Assembly (NCBI RefSeq): GCF_003386095.1
Contig: NZ_QREG01000013.1
Span: 42,501-106,500 of the forward strand
Direction of reading: 5' to 3'
Length of the DNA stretch: 64,000 nucleotides
DNA from: Marinoscillum furvescens DSM 4134
GTDB taxonomy: Bacteria; Bacteroidota; Bacteroidia; Cytophagales; Cyclobacteriaceae
The translations under genes were made by a program, and so were the position numbers. The notes beneath the pieces were generated by a model. That model saw only the letters and a list, made by a program, of their open reading frames with translations. It did not search any database and had not been told where the DNA came from. Positions 1 through 9,575 of the stretch are shown one piece after another (within the stretch, counting starts at the first letter, position 1; every line of letters begins with the position of its first letter).

Positions 1-1800
1 TTCTGCTAATTACTTCGGATTTATCCTTTGTTTTCTGCTAGAGTGCTGATCTGCACTTATTTCTTGGTGTGTCAACCAATTCAAATTATTCCTTCTTTTT
101 GTCATAATTTAATGAAGTATGGATGCGCTGCGTGGAGGTTTTGCCGCAGGCATTCCTGAGGAAGAATCCTTCCCCTACAGCCATTTTTGGGTTAATGTTG
201 TTTATTTGTTCGCAGAACTCCTGTGGAGAATCTGGTCGTGGTAGGGGTGCCACGACCTTTTTCTTTTTATAGGGGTAAATATCTTGTCTGTGCTTTCCTT
301 TGTTTTCTGCTAGAGTGCTGATCTGCACTTATTTCTTGGTGTGTCAACCAATTCAAATTATTCCTTCTTTTTGTCATATTTTCATGAAGTATTGATACGC
401 TCTTGGAGGTTCTGCCGCAGGCATTCCCGTGGAAGAATCCTTCCCCTACAGCCATTTTTGGGTTAATGTTGTTTATTTGTTCGCAGAACTCCTGCGGAGA
501 ATCTGGATGTGGTGGGGCGCACAGCAAGTGGGTGCCACGGACCTTTTTCTTTTTACGGGGGTCAATTTCTGACTCTGCTAATTACTTCGGATTTATCCTT
601 TGTTTTCTGCTAGAGTGCTGATCTGCACTTATTTCTTGGTGTGTCAACCAATTCAAATTATTCCTTCTTTTTGTCATAATTTAATGAAGTATGGATGCGC
701 TGCGTGGAGGTTCTGCCGCAGGCATTCCTGAGGAAGAATCCTTCCCCTACAGCCATTTTTGGGTTAATGTTGTTTATTTGTTCGCAGAACTCCTGTGGAG
801 AATCTGGTCTTGGTAGGGCGCACGGCAAGTGGCGCACGGCCAGTGGGTGCCACGACCTTTTTCTTTTTATGGAGGCAGTATCTGACTCTGCTAATTGCTT
901 CGGATTGATTCATTGTTTTCCGCTAGAGTACATTCCTGCCTGTTATATTGTTTGTGAGCAAGCCTGCTCTCGTTATTCACTCTCTATTCATTGTATTTCC
1001 AGTAGATCATTGATTTGCTCCGTGAAGGTTCTGCCGCAGGCATTCCTGTGGAAGAATCCTTCCCCTACAGCCATTTTTGGGTTAATGTTGTTTATTTGTT
1101 CGCAGAACTCCTGTGGAGAATCTGGTCTTGGTAGGGCGCACGGCAAGTGGCGCACGGCCAGTGGGTGCCACGACCTTTTTCTTTTTATAGGGGTAAGAAT
1201 CTTACTCTGTGCTATCCTTCGTTTTCTGCTAGAGTGCTGACCAGTACTTAACTCTTGGTGCGTCAACCAATTCACATAATTCTTTCTTTTTTTGTCATAT
1301 TTTCATGGAATTTTGATTTGCTCCGTGTAGGTTCTGCCGCAGGCATTCCTGAGGAAGAATCCTTCCCCTACAGCCATCATTTTTGGTTTAATGTTGTTTA
1401 TTTGTTCGCAGAACTCCTGCTGAGAATCTGATCGTGGTAGGGCGCACGTCAAGTGGCGCACGGCCAGTGGGTGCCATGACCTTTTTCTTTTTATAGGGGT
1501 AATATCTTATGTGTGCTATCCTTTGTTTTCAGCTAGAGAGCTGACCAGTACTTAACTCTTGGTGCGTCAACCAATTCACATAATTCTTTCTTTTTTTGTC
1601 ATATTTTCATGGAATTTTGATTTGCTCCGTGTAGGTTCTGCCGCAGGCATTCCTGAGGAAGAATCCTTCCCCTACAGCCATTTTTGGGTTAATGTTGTTT
1701 GTTTGTTCGCAGAACTCTTGCGGAGAATCTGGTCTTGGTAGGGCGCACGGCTAGTGATGCACGACTAGTGGCGCACGGCAAGTGGCGCACGGCAAGTGAG
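1..1800. repeat. Six head-to-tail copies of a ~300 bp intergenic repeat
   Basis: A conserved core of about 99 bp, beginning GGTTCTGCCGCAGG and ending GAGAATCTGG, occurs at 137-235, 408-506, 709-807, 1027-1125, 1330-1431 and 1634-1732. The spacing is 271, 301, 318, 303 and 304 bp. Between cores lie a GC-rich stretch with a variable number of 14-bp minirepeats, a T-rich stretch, and (except before the fourth core) a block containing TTGGTGTGTCAACCAA or a close variant. The end of each core can fold as CAGA-a-CTCC-tgt-GGAG-aa-TCTG. On the minus strand every core can be read in one frame as a similar peptide (SPQEFCEQ... to ...GFFHRNACGRT), but overlapping open frames exist on both strands and there is no convincing start, so I do not call a gene. 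The array may continue to the left of the window. Family not recognised. Confidence 0.9.
1743..1798. repeat. 14-bp minisatellite inside the last large repeat
   Basis: Four tandem 14-mers (1743, 1757, 1771, 1785) with consensus GCGCACGGCAAGTG. The same minirepeat occurs zero times in the first large unit, once in the second and twice in the third to fifth, so copy number differs between otherwise similar units. Confidence 0.8.
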
Positions 1801-2094
1801 TGCTGAGAACTTTTTCTTTTTTCGGGCTTTATTGAATGCGGAGCAATTAGAGGTATGCTCTGATTTCTCTCACTTGAAAATTCTCGCCAATAATCTTTCT
1901 TCCTTAATTGACAAGGTGATTGGTATCTCTTGGCTTTTACTCATTTCATTAAGGGGTGTAGGTGTTGATCTACCAAAAACAATGCATTGAATCGTGTTGA
2001 TTTTATAAAAATCTCAAAAACTCCCACTTTAAGGCTGCTTTGCTGTTGCACGTACACTATACACCATCTATATTAGTAGGGAAACAATCCTAGA
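1801..2094. other. Intergenic stretch, nothing recognised
   Basis: AT-rich sequence between the repeat array and the acyl-CoA ligase gene. It must contain the promoter of the ligase gene, but I see no clear promoter boxes, terminator or RNA gene. A 64-codon open frame starting at 1796 shows no recognisable protein features. Confidence 0.4.
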
Positions 2095-3783
2095 ATGATG
2101 ACCGAACAACCCTGGCTAAAAAGTTATCCGGCAAACGTGCCACAACATGTAGATGCTGATAAATACCAATCGATTCCTGACCTTTTTGCTGAATCCCGAG
2201 CAAAGTATGGTGATCGACCAGCTTATGAAAATATGGGCAAAATGATCACATTTGAGGAATTGGGGAAATTATCGGATGATTTTGCTTCCTATCTTCAACA
2301 TGATCTCAAGCTCAAAAAAGGGGACAAGATCGCTATACAATTGCCAAATGTCTTGCAAAACCCTATTGCAATGTATGGTGCATTGAAAGCAGGGCTTACA
2401 GTGGTAAACACTAATCCATTATACACTCCCGCAGAGATGAAGCACCAGTTTGTGGATTCTGAAGCCAAAGCCATTGTTATCCTTAGCAACTTTGCTCATA
2501 ATCTGGAGGAGATTATAGAGGAGACGGCCATTGAGCATGTTATTATCACTCAATTGGGAGATCTGATAGGAGGGGTCAAAGGAGGATTGGTAAATTTTGT
2601 GGTGAAGTATGTGAAAAAGATGGTGCCTGCATTTTCACTACCTCAGGCTGTTTCGTTCAAAGACGCCTTAAATCTGGGGAGTCAGCATACGTTGGTGCCG
2701 CCTAAGATAGTAGCAGAGGATCTTGCATTTTTACAATACACAGGAGGAACTACAGGAGTGTCTAAAGGAGCTATGCTCACCCACCGGAACCTTACTGGAA
2801 ACCTTCAGCAAATTGAGGCATGGCTTGCTCAAAGTGATCTTAAAAATGGAGAGGAAATCTTTATAGCCGCATTGCCATTGTATCATATTTTCGCATTAAA
2901 TGCGCATGCCCTTTTACCTGCTAAAATTGGTGCAAAGAATATACTAATTACGAATCCAAGAGATATGAAAGGGTTCGTGAAAGAACTCAAAAAACATCCA
3001 TTTACCTTAATTACTGGGGTAAATACTTTATTTAATGGATTGCTCAATACTCCAGGGTTTGAGGAGATAGACCACAAGAAAGTGAAAGTAGCTTTGGCGG
3101 GTGGTATGGCCTTGCAGCGAGCAGTTTTTGATAAATGGGAGCAGATTACCGGCAACAAGATAGCGGAAGCATACGGACTCACCGAAACATCCCCTGCACT
3201 TTGCATCAACCCACTCAAAGACGGTAATCGCGTAGGTACAATTGGTTTGCCTATACCGGATACGGATGTGAAATTGCTGGATGATGATGGTAACGAAGTG
3301 GCACCAGGAGAAAAAGGAGAGCTTTGTACCAAAGGGCCTCAGGTTTTTGTGGGGTACTGGAACCGCCCTGAAGAAACAGAAAAATGCTTCATCAACGGTT
3401 ATTTTAAAACAGGTGATATAGCTACCATGGATGAAGACGGTTATGTTCGGATCGTTGACCGCAAAAAAGAAATGATCCTGGTTTCAGGGTTTAATGTATA
3501 TCCCAACGAAGTAGAAGACGCCATTGCTTGTCACCCTAAAGTGTTGGAAGTGGGAGTAATAGGTGTGCCTGACAGTAAATCTACTGAAGCAGTGAAAGCA
3601 TATGTAGTTGCAAAGGATGCCAGCCTTACAGAGGATGAGTTGAAAACACACTGTAAGGACCTGCTGACAGGCTACAAATGTCCTAAGTATATCGCTTTTA
3701 CTGATGAGTTACCTAAATCTAATGTAGGTAAAATATTGCGCAGGATTTTAAAAGAAAAGGATGCGGAAACCAATAGCTATTGA
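2095..3783 (+). CDS. fadD: Long-chain fatty acid--CoA ligase (AMP-binding family)
   Basis: Activates free fatty acids to acyl-CoA through an acyl-adenylate at the cytoplasmic face of the inner membrane. The 562 residues match the usual length of bacterial FadD. The ATP-binding loop YTGGTTGVSKG lies at 215-225, the adenylate motif AYGLTETSP at 359-367, the fatty-acyl-CoA synthetase signature region at about 435-470 (GYFKTGD ... GFNVYPNEVE), and the catalytic lysine of PKSNVGK is K546. Two ATG codons stand in tandem at 2095 and 2098; either could start. No strong Shine-Dalgarno is visible, as is normal in Bacteroidota. It converges on the DUF3298 gene, and the two stop regions overlap by 7 bp. 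Confidence 0.93.
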   Translation: MMTEQPWLKSYPANVPQHVDADKYQSIPDLFAESRAKYGDRPAYENMGKMITFEELGKLSDDFASYLQHDLKLKKGDKIAIQLPNVLQNPIAMYGALKAGLTVVNTNPLYTPAEMKHQFVDSEAKAIVILSNFAHNLEEIIEETAIEHVIITQLGDLIGGVKGGLVNFVVKYVKKMVPAFSLPQAVSFKDALNLGSQHTLVPPKIVAEDLAFLQYTGGTTGVSKGAMLTHRNLTGNLQQIEAWLAQSDLKNGEEIFIAALPLYHIFALNAHALLPAKIGAKNILITNPRDMKGFVKELKKHPFTLITGVNTLFNGLLNTPGFEEIDHKKVKVALAGGMALQRAVFDKWEQITGNKIAEAYGLTETSPALCINPLKDGNRVGTIGLPIPDTDVKLLDDDGNEVAPGEKGELCTKGPQVFVGYWNRPEETEKCFINGYFKTGDIATMDEDGYVRIVDRKKEMILVSGFNVYPNEVEDAIACHPKVLEVGVIGVPDSKSTEAVKAYVVAKDASLTEDELKTHCKDLLTGYKCPKYIAFTDELPKSNVGKILRRILKEKDAETNSY

Positions 3784-4607
3784 CTTATTAAGTCATTCAA
3801 CTCATGAAATGGAATGATTAAAACAGATGGCCCCATTGCGTATGGGGCTATTTCGTAGCTATTGTAGTAAAAAACCATGCCTGCTTTGGTAAAGCCAAAG
3901 TTACTGGTCAGTTGAAATTCATTATTCTCAAACAGGTATCCTTTATCTGCATAGGTTAGACTGTCAGGAATGTCGAATGTTTGTCTGAATTTTTGTTCGG
4001 CCAGGTTTTTAAGCTCGTTCTCAGATGATACAAAAAAGTCGGGCTCTTCAATCACTTCACCCTTTTTGCTGATATTTATATATTCCACCATGCTATTTGG
4101 ATGGGCTCCTCCGGTATAACTGGATGTGGCCACACTCAGAGAAACGAAAGCATCAGTAGAGTAACCCACCAATACATCTATATGAACGTACCATGGAGAG
4201 GTGCTTTCTGGAAAGTTAGCTTTGAATTCTTCATGGCTTTGGATAAACCGCCTGGCTAATTCCGTAAGGCTGAGGTCAGGCTCTGTGTCTTGCATCACCA
4301 GGTCAGATAGATTTTTTTTAACATTTTGCGTTACCCGCTTGTTTAGCGTTTCATGTAAGGAGATGCCTTTAGTAAATGTGGGGAGGTTGATTATTACCTC
4401 GCTACAACTTTGCGACGAGCAGTCATTAGCTCGTTCACTTATTTTTGTCATGCTATACTCAAACCTAATGTCCTCGTTCGGGGCTTCTGGAGAGCTAGTT
4501 CTAGACTCTTTTGGGTTATCACATGCACCTACGAATAGAAAGAGAGCGATAAGTAAAAAGTAAGACTCTTTGGTGTATTTGGAGAACTGTGTCATGAATA
4601 AAGGCAT
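3777..4607 (-). CDS. DUF3298/DUF4163 (RsiV-like) lipoprotein
   Basis: A 276-residue predicted lipoprotein. The N-terminal hydrophobic stretch ends in LFVGAC, a lipobox with the acylated Cys at 29 (25 if the second ATG at 4595 is used). Around residues 155-170 it has YTGGAHPN, the hallmark of the DUF4163/DUF3298 domain known from RsiV, and near the C-terminus the DUF3298-type YNSYEIAPYAMGP. RsiV binds lysozyme in Bacillus; in Bacteroidota these lipoproteins have no established role, so I do not assign one. The gene is divergent from the DUF3078 gene and convergent with fadD, with a 7-bp 3' overlap. Confidence 0.85.
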   Translation of the reverse strand: MPLFMTQFSKYTKESYFLLIALFLFVGACDNPKESRTSSPEAPNEDIRFEYSMTKISERANDCSSQSCSEVIINLPTFTKGISLHETLNKRVTQNVKKNLSDLVMQDTEPDLSLTELARRFIQSHEEFKANFPESTSPWYVHIDVLVGYSTDAFVSLSVATSSYTGGAHPNSMVEYINISKKGEVIEEPDFFVSSENELKNLAEQKFRQTFDIPDSLTYADKGYLFENNEFQLTSNFGFTKAGMVFYYNSYEIAPYAMGPSVLIIPFHELNDLISQ

Positions 4608-4645
4608 GTGTCAATTAAATTGCAACAAAAATCATAAACTGAATC

Positions 4646-5554
4646 ATGAATCTAAGACAACTTACGCTTTTTTCTTTATTCGTAATCTGCTCTTGCTCGG
4701 TGTTTGCTCAGCAAGATACCACGTATTGGACGTCCGGAGGTTTTGTAGCGCTTACTTTTTCTCAGGTAAACCTGAGCGATAGTTGGTCAGCTGGAGGGTC
4801 AGAAAACACGGCCATTAATGGAGCTACGGCTGTGTTTGCTGATTACAAGAAAGCCCGGCATACCTGGGAGAATTCATTGGATATGGGATACGGACTCATC
4901 AAGCAGGGTAAAGGCGCTGATTTTGTGAAATCTGACGATAAACTAAACTTTGTTACCAAATACGGCTACCGAATAAAGAGTGAGGAAGGTAGTAATTGGT
5001 TTTTTAGTGCGTTATTGGATTTTCGTACTCAGTTTGATGAAGGATATGTGCAGACGGATGACGGAAGAGATAGTCTTATTTCCAATTTTATGGTTCCGGG
5101 GTACCTTACTGTCGGTCTCGGTATCGACTATAAGCCTAACAAAAAGATATCCTTTAACTACACGCCAGTGACGGGAAAGTTCACATTTGTAAACAACCAG
5201 GCCCTGGCTGATAAGGGCGCCTACGGTGTAGATCCAGGAGAGAAAGTCAGAGCTGAGCTTGGTTCATATTTTCGTGTGAAATACAAAGATGAGGTGATTC
5301 AAAATGTGAATCTTGAGTCCAGGTTGGAGCTGTTTAGCAATTACATCGAGGATTTTGGTGTGATAGACGTAAACTGGCAAACGACCATAGTAATGAAAAT
5401 CAATAAGGTGCTATCGGCCAACTTGTTTACACATCTACTTTACGACAAGGATATCAAAACAGAAACAGACGAAGGAGTAGAGGAGGCCAGAGTGCAGTTT
5501 AAAAATGTATTTGGTGCAGGGCTTGCCTATAATTTTGGTGCACAAAAAGATTAG
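4646..5554 (+). CDS. DUF3078 outer-membrane beta-barrel protein
   Basis: A 302-residue protein with a signal peptide (hydrophobic core LTLFSLFVICSCSVFA, cleavage before QQD). The start of the mature protein (WTSGGFVALTFSQVNLSDSW, then SAGGSENTA) matches the DUF3078 family of Bacteroidota, a beta-barrel of unknown function. Alternating aromatic/hydrophobic strands continue to the C-terminal VFGAGLAYNF. It is followed by a weak terminator and then another barrel gene (DUF2490). No substrate or partner can be inferred from the context. Confidence 0.85.
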   Translation: MNLRQLTLFSLFVICSCSVFAQQDTTYWTSGGFVALTFSQVNLSDSWSAGGSENTAINGATAVFADYKKARHTWENSLDMGYGLIKQGKGADFVKSDDKLNFVTKYGYRIKSEEGSNWFFSALLDFRTQFDEGYVQTDDGRDSLISNFMVPGYLTVGLGIDYKPNKKISFNYTPVTGKFTFVNNQALADKGAYGVDPGEKVRAELGSYFRVKYKDEVIQNVNLESRLELFSNYIEDFGVIDVNWQTTIVMKINKVLSANLFTHLLYDKDIKTETDEGVEEARVQFKNVFGAGLAYNFGAQKD

Positions 5555-5616
5555 TGCAAATCGCTTTGGCTCAATCTAAGCGCCAAGCTAACTTCGTAAA
5601 TGAATTTATCAAATAG

Positions 5617-5650
5617 AGGCCGCCTCCGATTTAGAGTCGGCTTCTTTTTT
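5617..5650 (+). terminator. Rho-independent terminator after the DUF3078 gene
   Basis: AGGCCG pairs with CGGCTT (one G-U pair) around a 15-nt loop and is followed by CTTTTTT. It lies 60 bp after the stop codon and just before the next gene. Confidence 0.55.
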
Positions 5651-5661
5651 ATACACGAGAT

Positions 5662-6399
5662 ATGAAAAATATAGTAGCAATACTGTTGTTGGTAATGGTA
5701 AGTAGCGCTTATGCCCAGCATGATGTCACTCATCAGGACCTGTACTGGTTGAAATACCGGGCCCAAATTGGTTTGAAAAACAATTGGACATTAGGTGCGA
5801 GTATTGAAGACCGGAGGTACTTTAAGAACAACCGGCAGCATATGTGGCTGTACACGATAGATGCCACCAGAAAGCTAACCAATGGTTGGGCAGTAGGAGT
5901 TGGTTTTTTGCGGTGGACCATCAACGTACCGTCTGATCCGGAAGCAGATGTGGAGGTCACCTCAGGAGAGTGGAGGCCTCATGTATTTGCCAAACAGTCG
6001 CAGCAGTGGAGTGATAGGCTGACTTTTCAAACAAGAATACTCATTGAGAACCGCATTCGGCAAAAAATGACGCAGGATGCAACAGGAAACCCACAAGTAG
6101 CTGATGGCTACTATGCCTACATACGCCCACGATTTAAGTGGCAGTTAGCTTATCGTATTACAAATGCTGAAGCTGCATTGCCTGTTTCTGCATATGTTTC
6201 AAATGAAGTCATGGTGCATTTTGGAGACCAACGCCTACCTAATCTTTATGATCAAAATAGAATAGGCGCAGGACTAAGCTTCGAGGTTACTCAAAAGCTG
6301 GGTGCTTCTCTGGGGTATATTCACTGGTACCAGCAGCAAGCCGAAAATACCTATGTACAGCGAGATATCTTTAATTTGTATCTCACACAGAAGTTTTAG
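5662..6399 (+). CDS. DUF2490 outer-membrane beta-barrel protein
   Basis: 245 residues with a signal peptide ending SSAYAQ. The mature N-terminus (DLYWLKYRAQIGLKNNW, then EDRRYF) and the repeated amphipathic strands ending in NLYLTQKF are typical of the DUF2490 family, which is predicted to form outer-membrane beta-barrels. Function unknown. Its 3' end overlaps the convergent MscS gene by 17 bp. Confidence 0.85.
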   Translation: MKNIVAILLLVMVSSAYAQHDVTHQDLYWLKYRAQIGLKNNWTLGASIEDRRYFKNNRQHMWLYTIDATRKLTNGWAVGVGFLRWTINVPSDPEADVEVTSGEWRPHVFAKQSQQWSDRLTFQTRILIENRIRQKMTQDATGNPQVADGYYAYIRPRFKWQLAYRITNAEAALPVSAYVSNEVMVHFGDQRLPNLYDQNRIGAGLSFEVTQKLGASLGYIHWYQQQAENTYVQRDIFNLYLTQKF

Positions 6400-7297
6400 A
6401 TTCAGTAGGGGAGATGTCACCTGTACGAATGTGAATGTCCCGCTGAGGAAAGGGGATTTCTATGTTTTCTTCCTTGAACTTGCGGAATGTTTCGAAATAG
6501 AGCTCGCTCTTTAGTATGCGGGGTTTGTCCGTATGCGTGGAGGTCCACACTGCGAGGTAAAAGTTGAGTGAGCTATCCCCATAGGCATCAAAAAGAACAG
6601 ATGGCGGTGGGGACTTAAGTACATGGGGGTTTGCATCTGCAACTTGTAGCAGGATTTTCTTTATTTTGTCAGGATCTTCATTGTAGCTTACGCCTACTGG
6701 TATTCTAAAGCGAATATTGCGGTCATTGTGACTCCAGTTGATCACTTTGCTGGATATAAATTCAGAATTCGGTACAATGATGGAAATGTTGTCGTTGGTG
6801 AGTATGGTGGTGGCACGAAACGAAATGCTGATCACATCTCCCTGAACATCACCCACGTCTATACGGTCACCAATTTTTATGGGCTTTTCGAATAAGATTA
6901 TAACTCCACTGATGAAATTGTCGGTGATGTTTTGCAATCCAAAACCAATACCTACTCCTAAGGCACCGGCGACTAGTGTAAGTGCGGTAAGATCTATCCC
7001 TGCAGATTGAATGATCACTATGCTGCCTACCAGGAGAATCAAAAATTTGGTAATTGTACCAATGGATGCCCGCACTCCTTTGTCGAGGTTTGCTCTGGTA
7101 AGTATTTTTTCTACCAGGATTTTCTTTGCCCTACGCGCTATGAAGGTAAGAATGATGAACGATATCAGCATGTAGATGATAGTGGCCAGGCTGATGTCGT
7201 TTACCCCAAGTTTGAAAAGTGATGTGGTGAAAATGTCTAGAAAGGCTTCAAAGCTTTCACTTACCTCCACCCAAAGATCATCCAGTGTTTCATTCAT
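6383..7297 (-). CDS. MscS-family small-conductance mechanosensitive channel
   Basis: Inner-membrane tension-gated channel that relieves hypo-osmotic pressure. Transmembrane stretches are visible in the first half, followed by the pore-lining TM3 region rich in Gly/Ala (VAGALGVGIGFGLQNITDNF), the beta-domain (IKIGDRIDVGDVQGDVISI and IIVPNSEF) and the alpha/beta C-terminal domain ending with FPQRDIHI, a common MscS ending. I start it at the ATG at 7297 (MNETLDDLW), 4 bp after the queA stop. An upstream in-frame start at 7333 would overlap queA and add a non-membrane extension. It is probably co-transcribed with queA. Confidence 0.92.
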   Translation of the reverse strand: MNETLDDLWVEVSESFEAFLDIFTTSLFKLGVNDISLATIIYMLISFIILTFIARRAKKILVEKILTRANLDKGVRASIGTITKFLILLVGSIVIIQSAGIDLTALTLVAGALGVGIGFGLQNITDNFISGVIILFEKPIKIGDRIDVGDVQGDVISISFRATTILTNDNISIIVPNSEFISSKVINWSHNDRNIRFRIPVGVSYNEDPDKIKKILLQVADANPHVLKSPPPSVLFDAYGDSSLNFYLAVWTSTHTDKPRILKSELYFETFRKFKEENIEIPFPQRDIHIRTGDISPTESKTSV

Positions 7298-7301
7298 GTG
7301 C

Positions 7302-8486
7302 TTATTGGTTAGGTAGCAGCAGGGAGCTATCACCGTAACTTAGAAACCTATAGTTCGCATTTAGGGCTTCCTGGTATACTTTTCTCCAGTCATCACCGAT
7401 CAGCGCTGCTACTAAAAGAATAAGTGTGGAGCCCGGTAGGTGAAAATTGGTGATCAACCCTTTACAGAGTTTGAAGGAATAACCTGGATAGATAAATATT
7501 TCAGTATGTCCTATCAAAGTTTCTAGTTGGTTTCTCTCCATATAAGATAAGACATTTTGTAAGCTTTCTTGTTTCGAAATTACTGGTACCTTTCTGTAGG
7601 GAGTGGATTTCTCTACAAAAAAAGGTGCTTCGGGATTTTCGGAGAGCAGTTGACCATACCAAAACAGGCTTTCCATAGTACGCATGCTCGTAGTGCCTAC
7701 AGGTATCAGTATATCATTGTTGAGCAGGTTTTCGATGTTAGTCTTACTAAGTACTACCTGTTCGCGGTGCATGGGGTGGTCCGCTACATTGTCTGTTTTG
7801 ATTGGTTGGAAGGTACCTGCAGATACATGTAATGTGAGGTAGTCAATTGCTATTTTGCGGGCCTTCAGGCTGTTCATTACTTCCTCAGTAAAATGAAGTC
7901 CTGCGGTAGGTGCTGCCACAGCTCCTTCATGTTTTGAGTATATGGTCTGGTATCGGGGGATGTCTTTGTCTGTAGCTTCTCTGCCAAGGTAAGGAGGAAG
8001 GGGGATTTTTCCGATAGCAGTGAGAACATCGGAGAAAGTGTCGTCACTAGTCCATTCAAATTTCACCTGATCGTCTGCCACCCGAGTGGCTTTCAAAAGG
8101 TTATCACCTACCTGCATGGTAAGTGCGTGTTCTTTCCATTTTTTAGCATTGCCGATCATGGCATGCCATGTACAGCTCTCTTTGCCTGACATCACACTTT
8201 CGTAAACATTGGTAGGCGCTATAGGGTCAAGTAAGAAAATTTCGATCCTGGCGCCCGTTTCCTTATAGAATATTAGCCTTGCAGGGATTACCTTCGTGTC
8301 ATTAAAGACTAGAAAACTGCCGCTTGGAAGCTTTTGGGAGATGTCCCTGAAATGGCCATGGGTGATTTGACCATTGTCATAGCAAAGTAACTTCGAGCTC
8401 GCTCTGTCTTCTAGCGGATATTTCGCTATTTTTTCGTCTGGTAGTTCGTAGGTATAGTTTCTTAGATCTAAACTTTCTGGCTGCAT
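7302..8486 (-). CDS. queA: S-adenosylmethionine:tRNA ribosyltransferase-isomerase
   Basis: Transfers and isomerises the ribose of S-adenosylmethionine onto 7-aminomethyl-7-deazaguanine in tRNA, giving epoxyqueuosine in queuosine synthesis. The 394 residues include the family markers YELPDEKIAKYPLEDRASSKLL near the start, SFLVFNDTKVIPARL, GAVAAPTAGLHFTEE in the middle, LHVSAGTFQPI, GTTSMRTMESL and LITNFHLPGSTLILLVAAL near the C-terminus. It is slightly longer than the E. coli enzyme, as is usual in Bacteroidota. Its start is only 15 bp from the divergent menC start, so the two promoters must lie within or overlap the genes, or share a very short region. Confidence 0.96.
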   Translation of the reverse strand: MQPESLDLRNYTYELPDEKIAKYPLEDRASSKLLCYDNGQITHGHFRDISQKLPSGSFLVFNDTKVIPARLIFYKETGARIEIFLLDPIAPTNVYESVMSGKESCTWHAMIGNAKKWKEHALTMQVGDNLLKATRVADDQVKFEWTSDDTFSDVLTAIGKIPLPPYLGREATDKDIPRYQTIYSKHEGAVAAPTAGLHFTEEVMNSLKARKIAIDYLTLHVSAGTFQPIKTDNVADHPMHREQVVLSKTNIENLLNNDILIPVGTTSMRTMESLFWYGQLLSENPEAPFFVEKSTPYRKVPVISKQESLQNVLSYMERNQLETLIGHTEIFIYPGYSFKLCKGLITNFHLPGSTLILLVAALIGDDWRKVYQEALNANYRFLSYGDSSLLLPNQ

Positions 8487-8501
8487 TTTTCTTTACCCTG
8501 T

Positions 8502-9572
8502 ATGTTAAAGCTCGAATATAAAGACTACACGCTTGATTTTAAGTTTGATGCCGGTACTTCGCGTGGGATTTTGCGAAAGCATCATGTAGTATACCTTAAA
8601 ATCTACCAATCGTCCATGCCTGACATAAAAGGCTATGGTGAAGCAGCTCCGCTGGTAGGGCTTTCTCCCGAGACAGTGGCTGACGTGCTGGAAGCGCTTC
8701 CTGACCTGGCAGAAAAACTCGAAAAAGTCACCATTCCTATTGATGAAGATGATGTTTGGGTATTGGTGGATCAGCTCGTGGGTATGGAGCTGCCTAGTCT
8801 TCGTTTTGCGCTGGAAACGGCATTTTTAGACCTTATCGGTGGCGGTAAAATGCAGCTTTTTGATAATGACTTTACTACAGGGAGCAAGGATATACCCATT
8901 AACGGGTTAATTTGGATGGGGGAGGAGTCGTTTATGAAGACTCAAATTAGCGAAAAGCTCAACAAAGGATTCAAGTGTATAAAATTGAAGGTAGGAGCCA
9001 TCGATTTTGAGCAAGAGCTTCGCCTGATCGAAATGCTACGAAAGGAGTCTGAATCGCTGATGATACGTGTAGATGCTAATGGAGCATTTCCAGTGAATGA
9101 GGTGTTTGCCAGGCTGACTGAGCTGGCTAAGTACGGTGTTCATTCTATAGAGCAGCCGATAATGCCAGGACAGTGGGAGGCCATGCAGCTTATCTGTAAG
9201 CGCACACCTGTACCCATAGCATTGGATGAAGAGCTCATTGGTGTGGCTGAGTTTTCTCAGAAGCAAGAGCTGCTTAAAATGTTGCGTCCCCAATACATCA
9301 TACTAAAACCAACCCTGCTAGGTGGGTTTAAGCAGACCCTGGAGTGGATTAGGCTGGCCAATCAGATGAATATAGGCTGGTGGCTAACCTCAGCACTGGA
9401 AAGTAATATAGGCTTGAATGCCGTGAGTCAATTCGCTGGGAATTTTTCCGATATAGGATATCAGGGGCTAGGTACAGGTCAGTTATATTCCAATAATATA
9501 TCGAGTCCCCTGTGTATCAGCGGAGCTTATTTGGGTATCGACACTAAACAGCAATGGGACCTGCCTTTCTGA
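8502..9572 (+). CDS. menC: o-Succinylbenzoate synthase-like enolase-superfamily enzyme
   Basis: The probable reaction is dehydration of SHCHC to o-succinylbenzoate in menaquinone synthesis. The 356 residues carry the muconate-lactonizing subgroup catalytic set: KxK (K161, K163), metal ligands D191 (RVDANGA), E217 (SIEQPI) and D242 (ALDEE), and K269 (ILKPTLLGG). The C-terminal GLGTGQLYSNNISSPL resembles Bacteroidota MenC proteins. The alternative in the same superfamily is a dipeptide (L-Ala-D/L-Glu) epimerase. No other men genes lie nearby, so the assignment rests on sequence resemblance only. Confidence 0.75.
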   Translation: MLKLEYKDYTLDFKFDAGTSRGILRKHHVVYLKIYQSSMPDIKGYGEAAPLVGLSPETVADVLEALPDLAEKLEKVTIPIDEDDVWVLVDQLVGMELPSLRFALETAFLDLIGGGKMQLFDNDFTTGSKDIPINGLIWMGEESFMKTQISEKLNKGFKCIKLKVGAIDFEQELRLIEMLRKESESLMIRVDANGAFPVNEVFARLTELAKYGVHSIEQPIMPGQWEAMQLICKRTPVPIALDEELIGVAEFSQKQELLKMLRPQYIILKPTLLGGFKQTLEWIRLANQMNIGWWLTSALESNIGLNAVSQFAGNFSDIGYQGLGTGQLYSNNISSPLCISGAYLGIDTKQQWDLPF

Positions 9573-9575
9573 ATT

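Noticed and set aside
86-1275. Small genes on both strands in the left-hand repeat array
   Set aside because: The open frames overlap each other across repeat boundaries on both strands, lack consistent starts and match only the repeat structure; reported as a repeat instead.
1-1800. CRISPR array
   Set aside because: Repeat cores are ~99 bp and spacers are similar to each other, with no short direct repeats, unique spacers or cas genes.
1796-1990. 64-codon open frame before fadD
   Set aside because: No protein features, begins inside the last repeat unit, and nothing supports translation.
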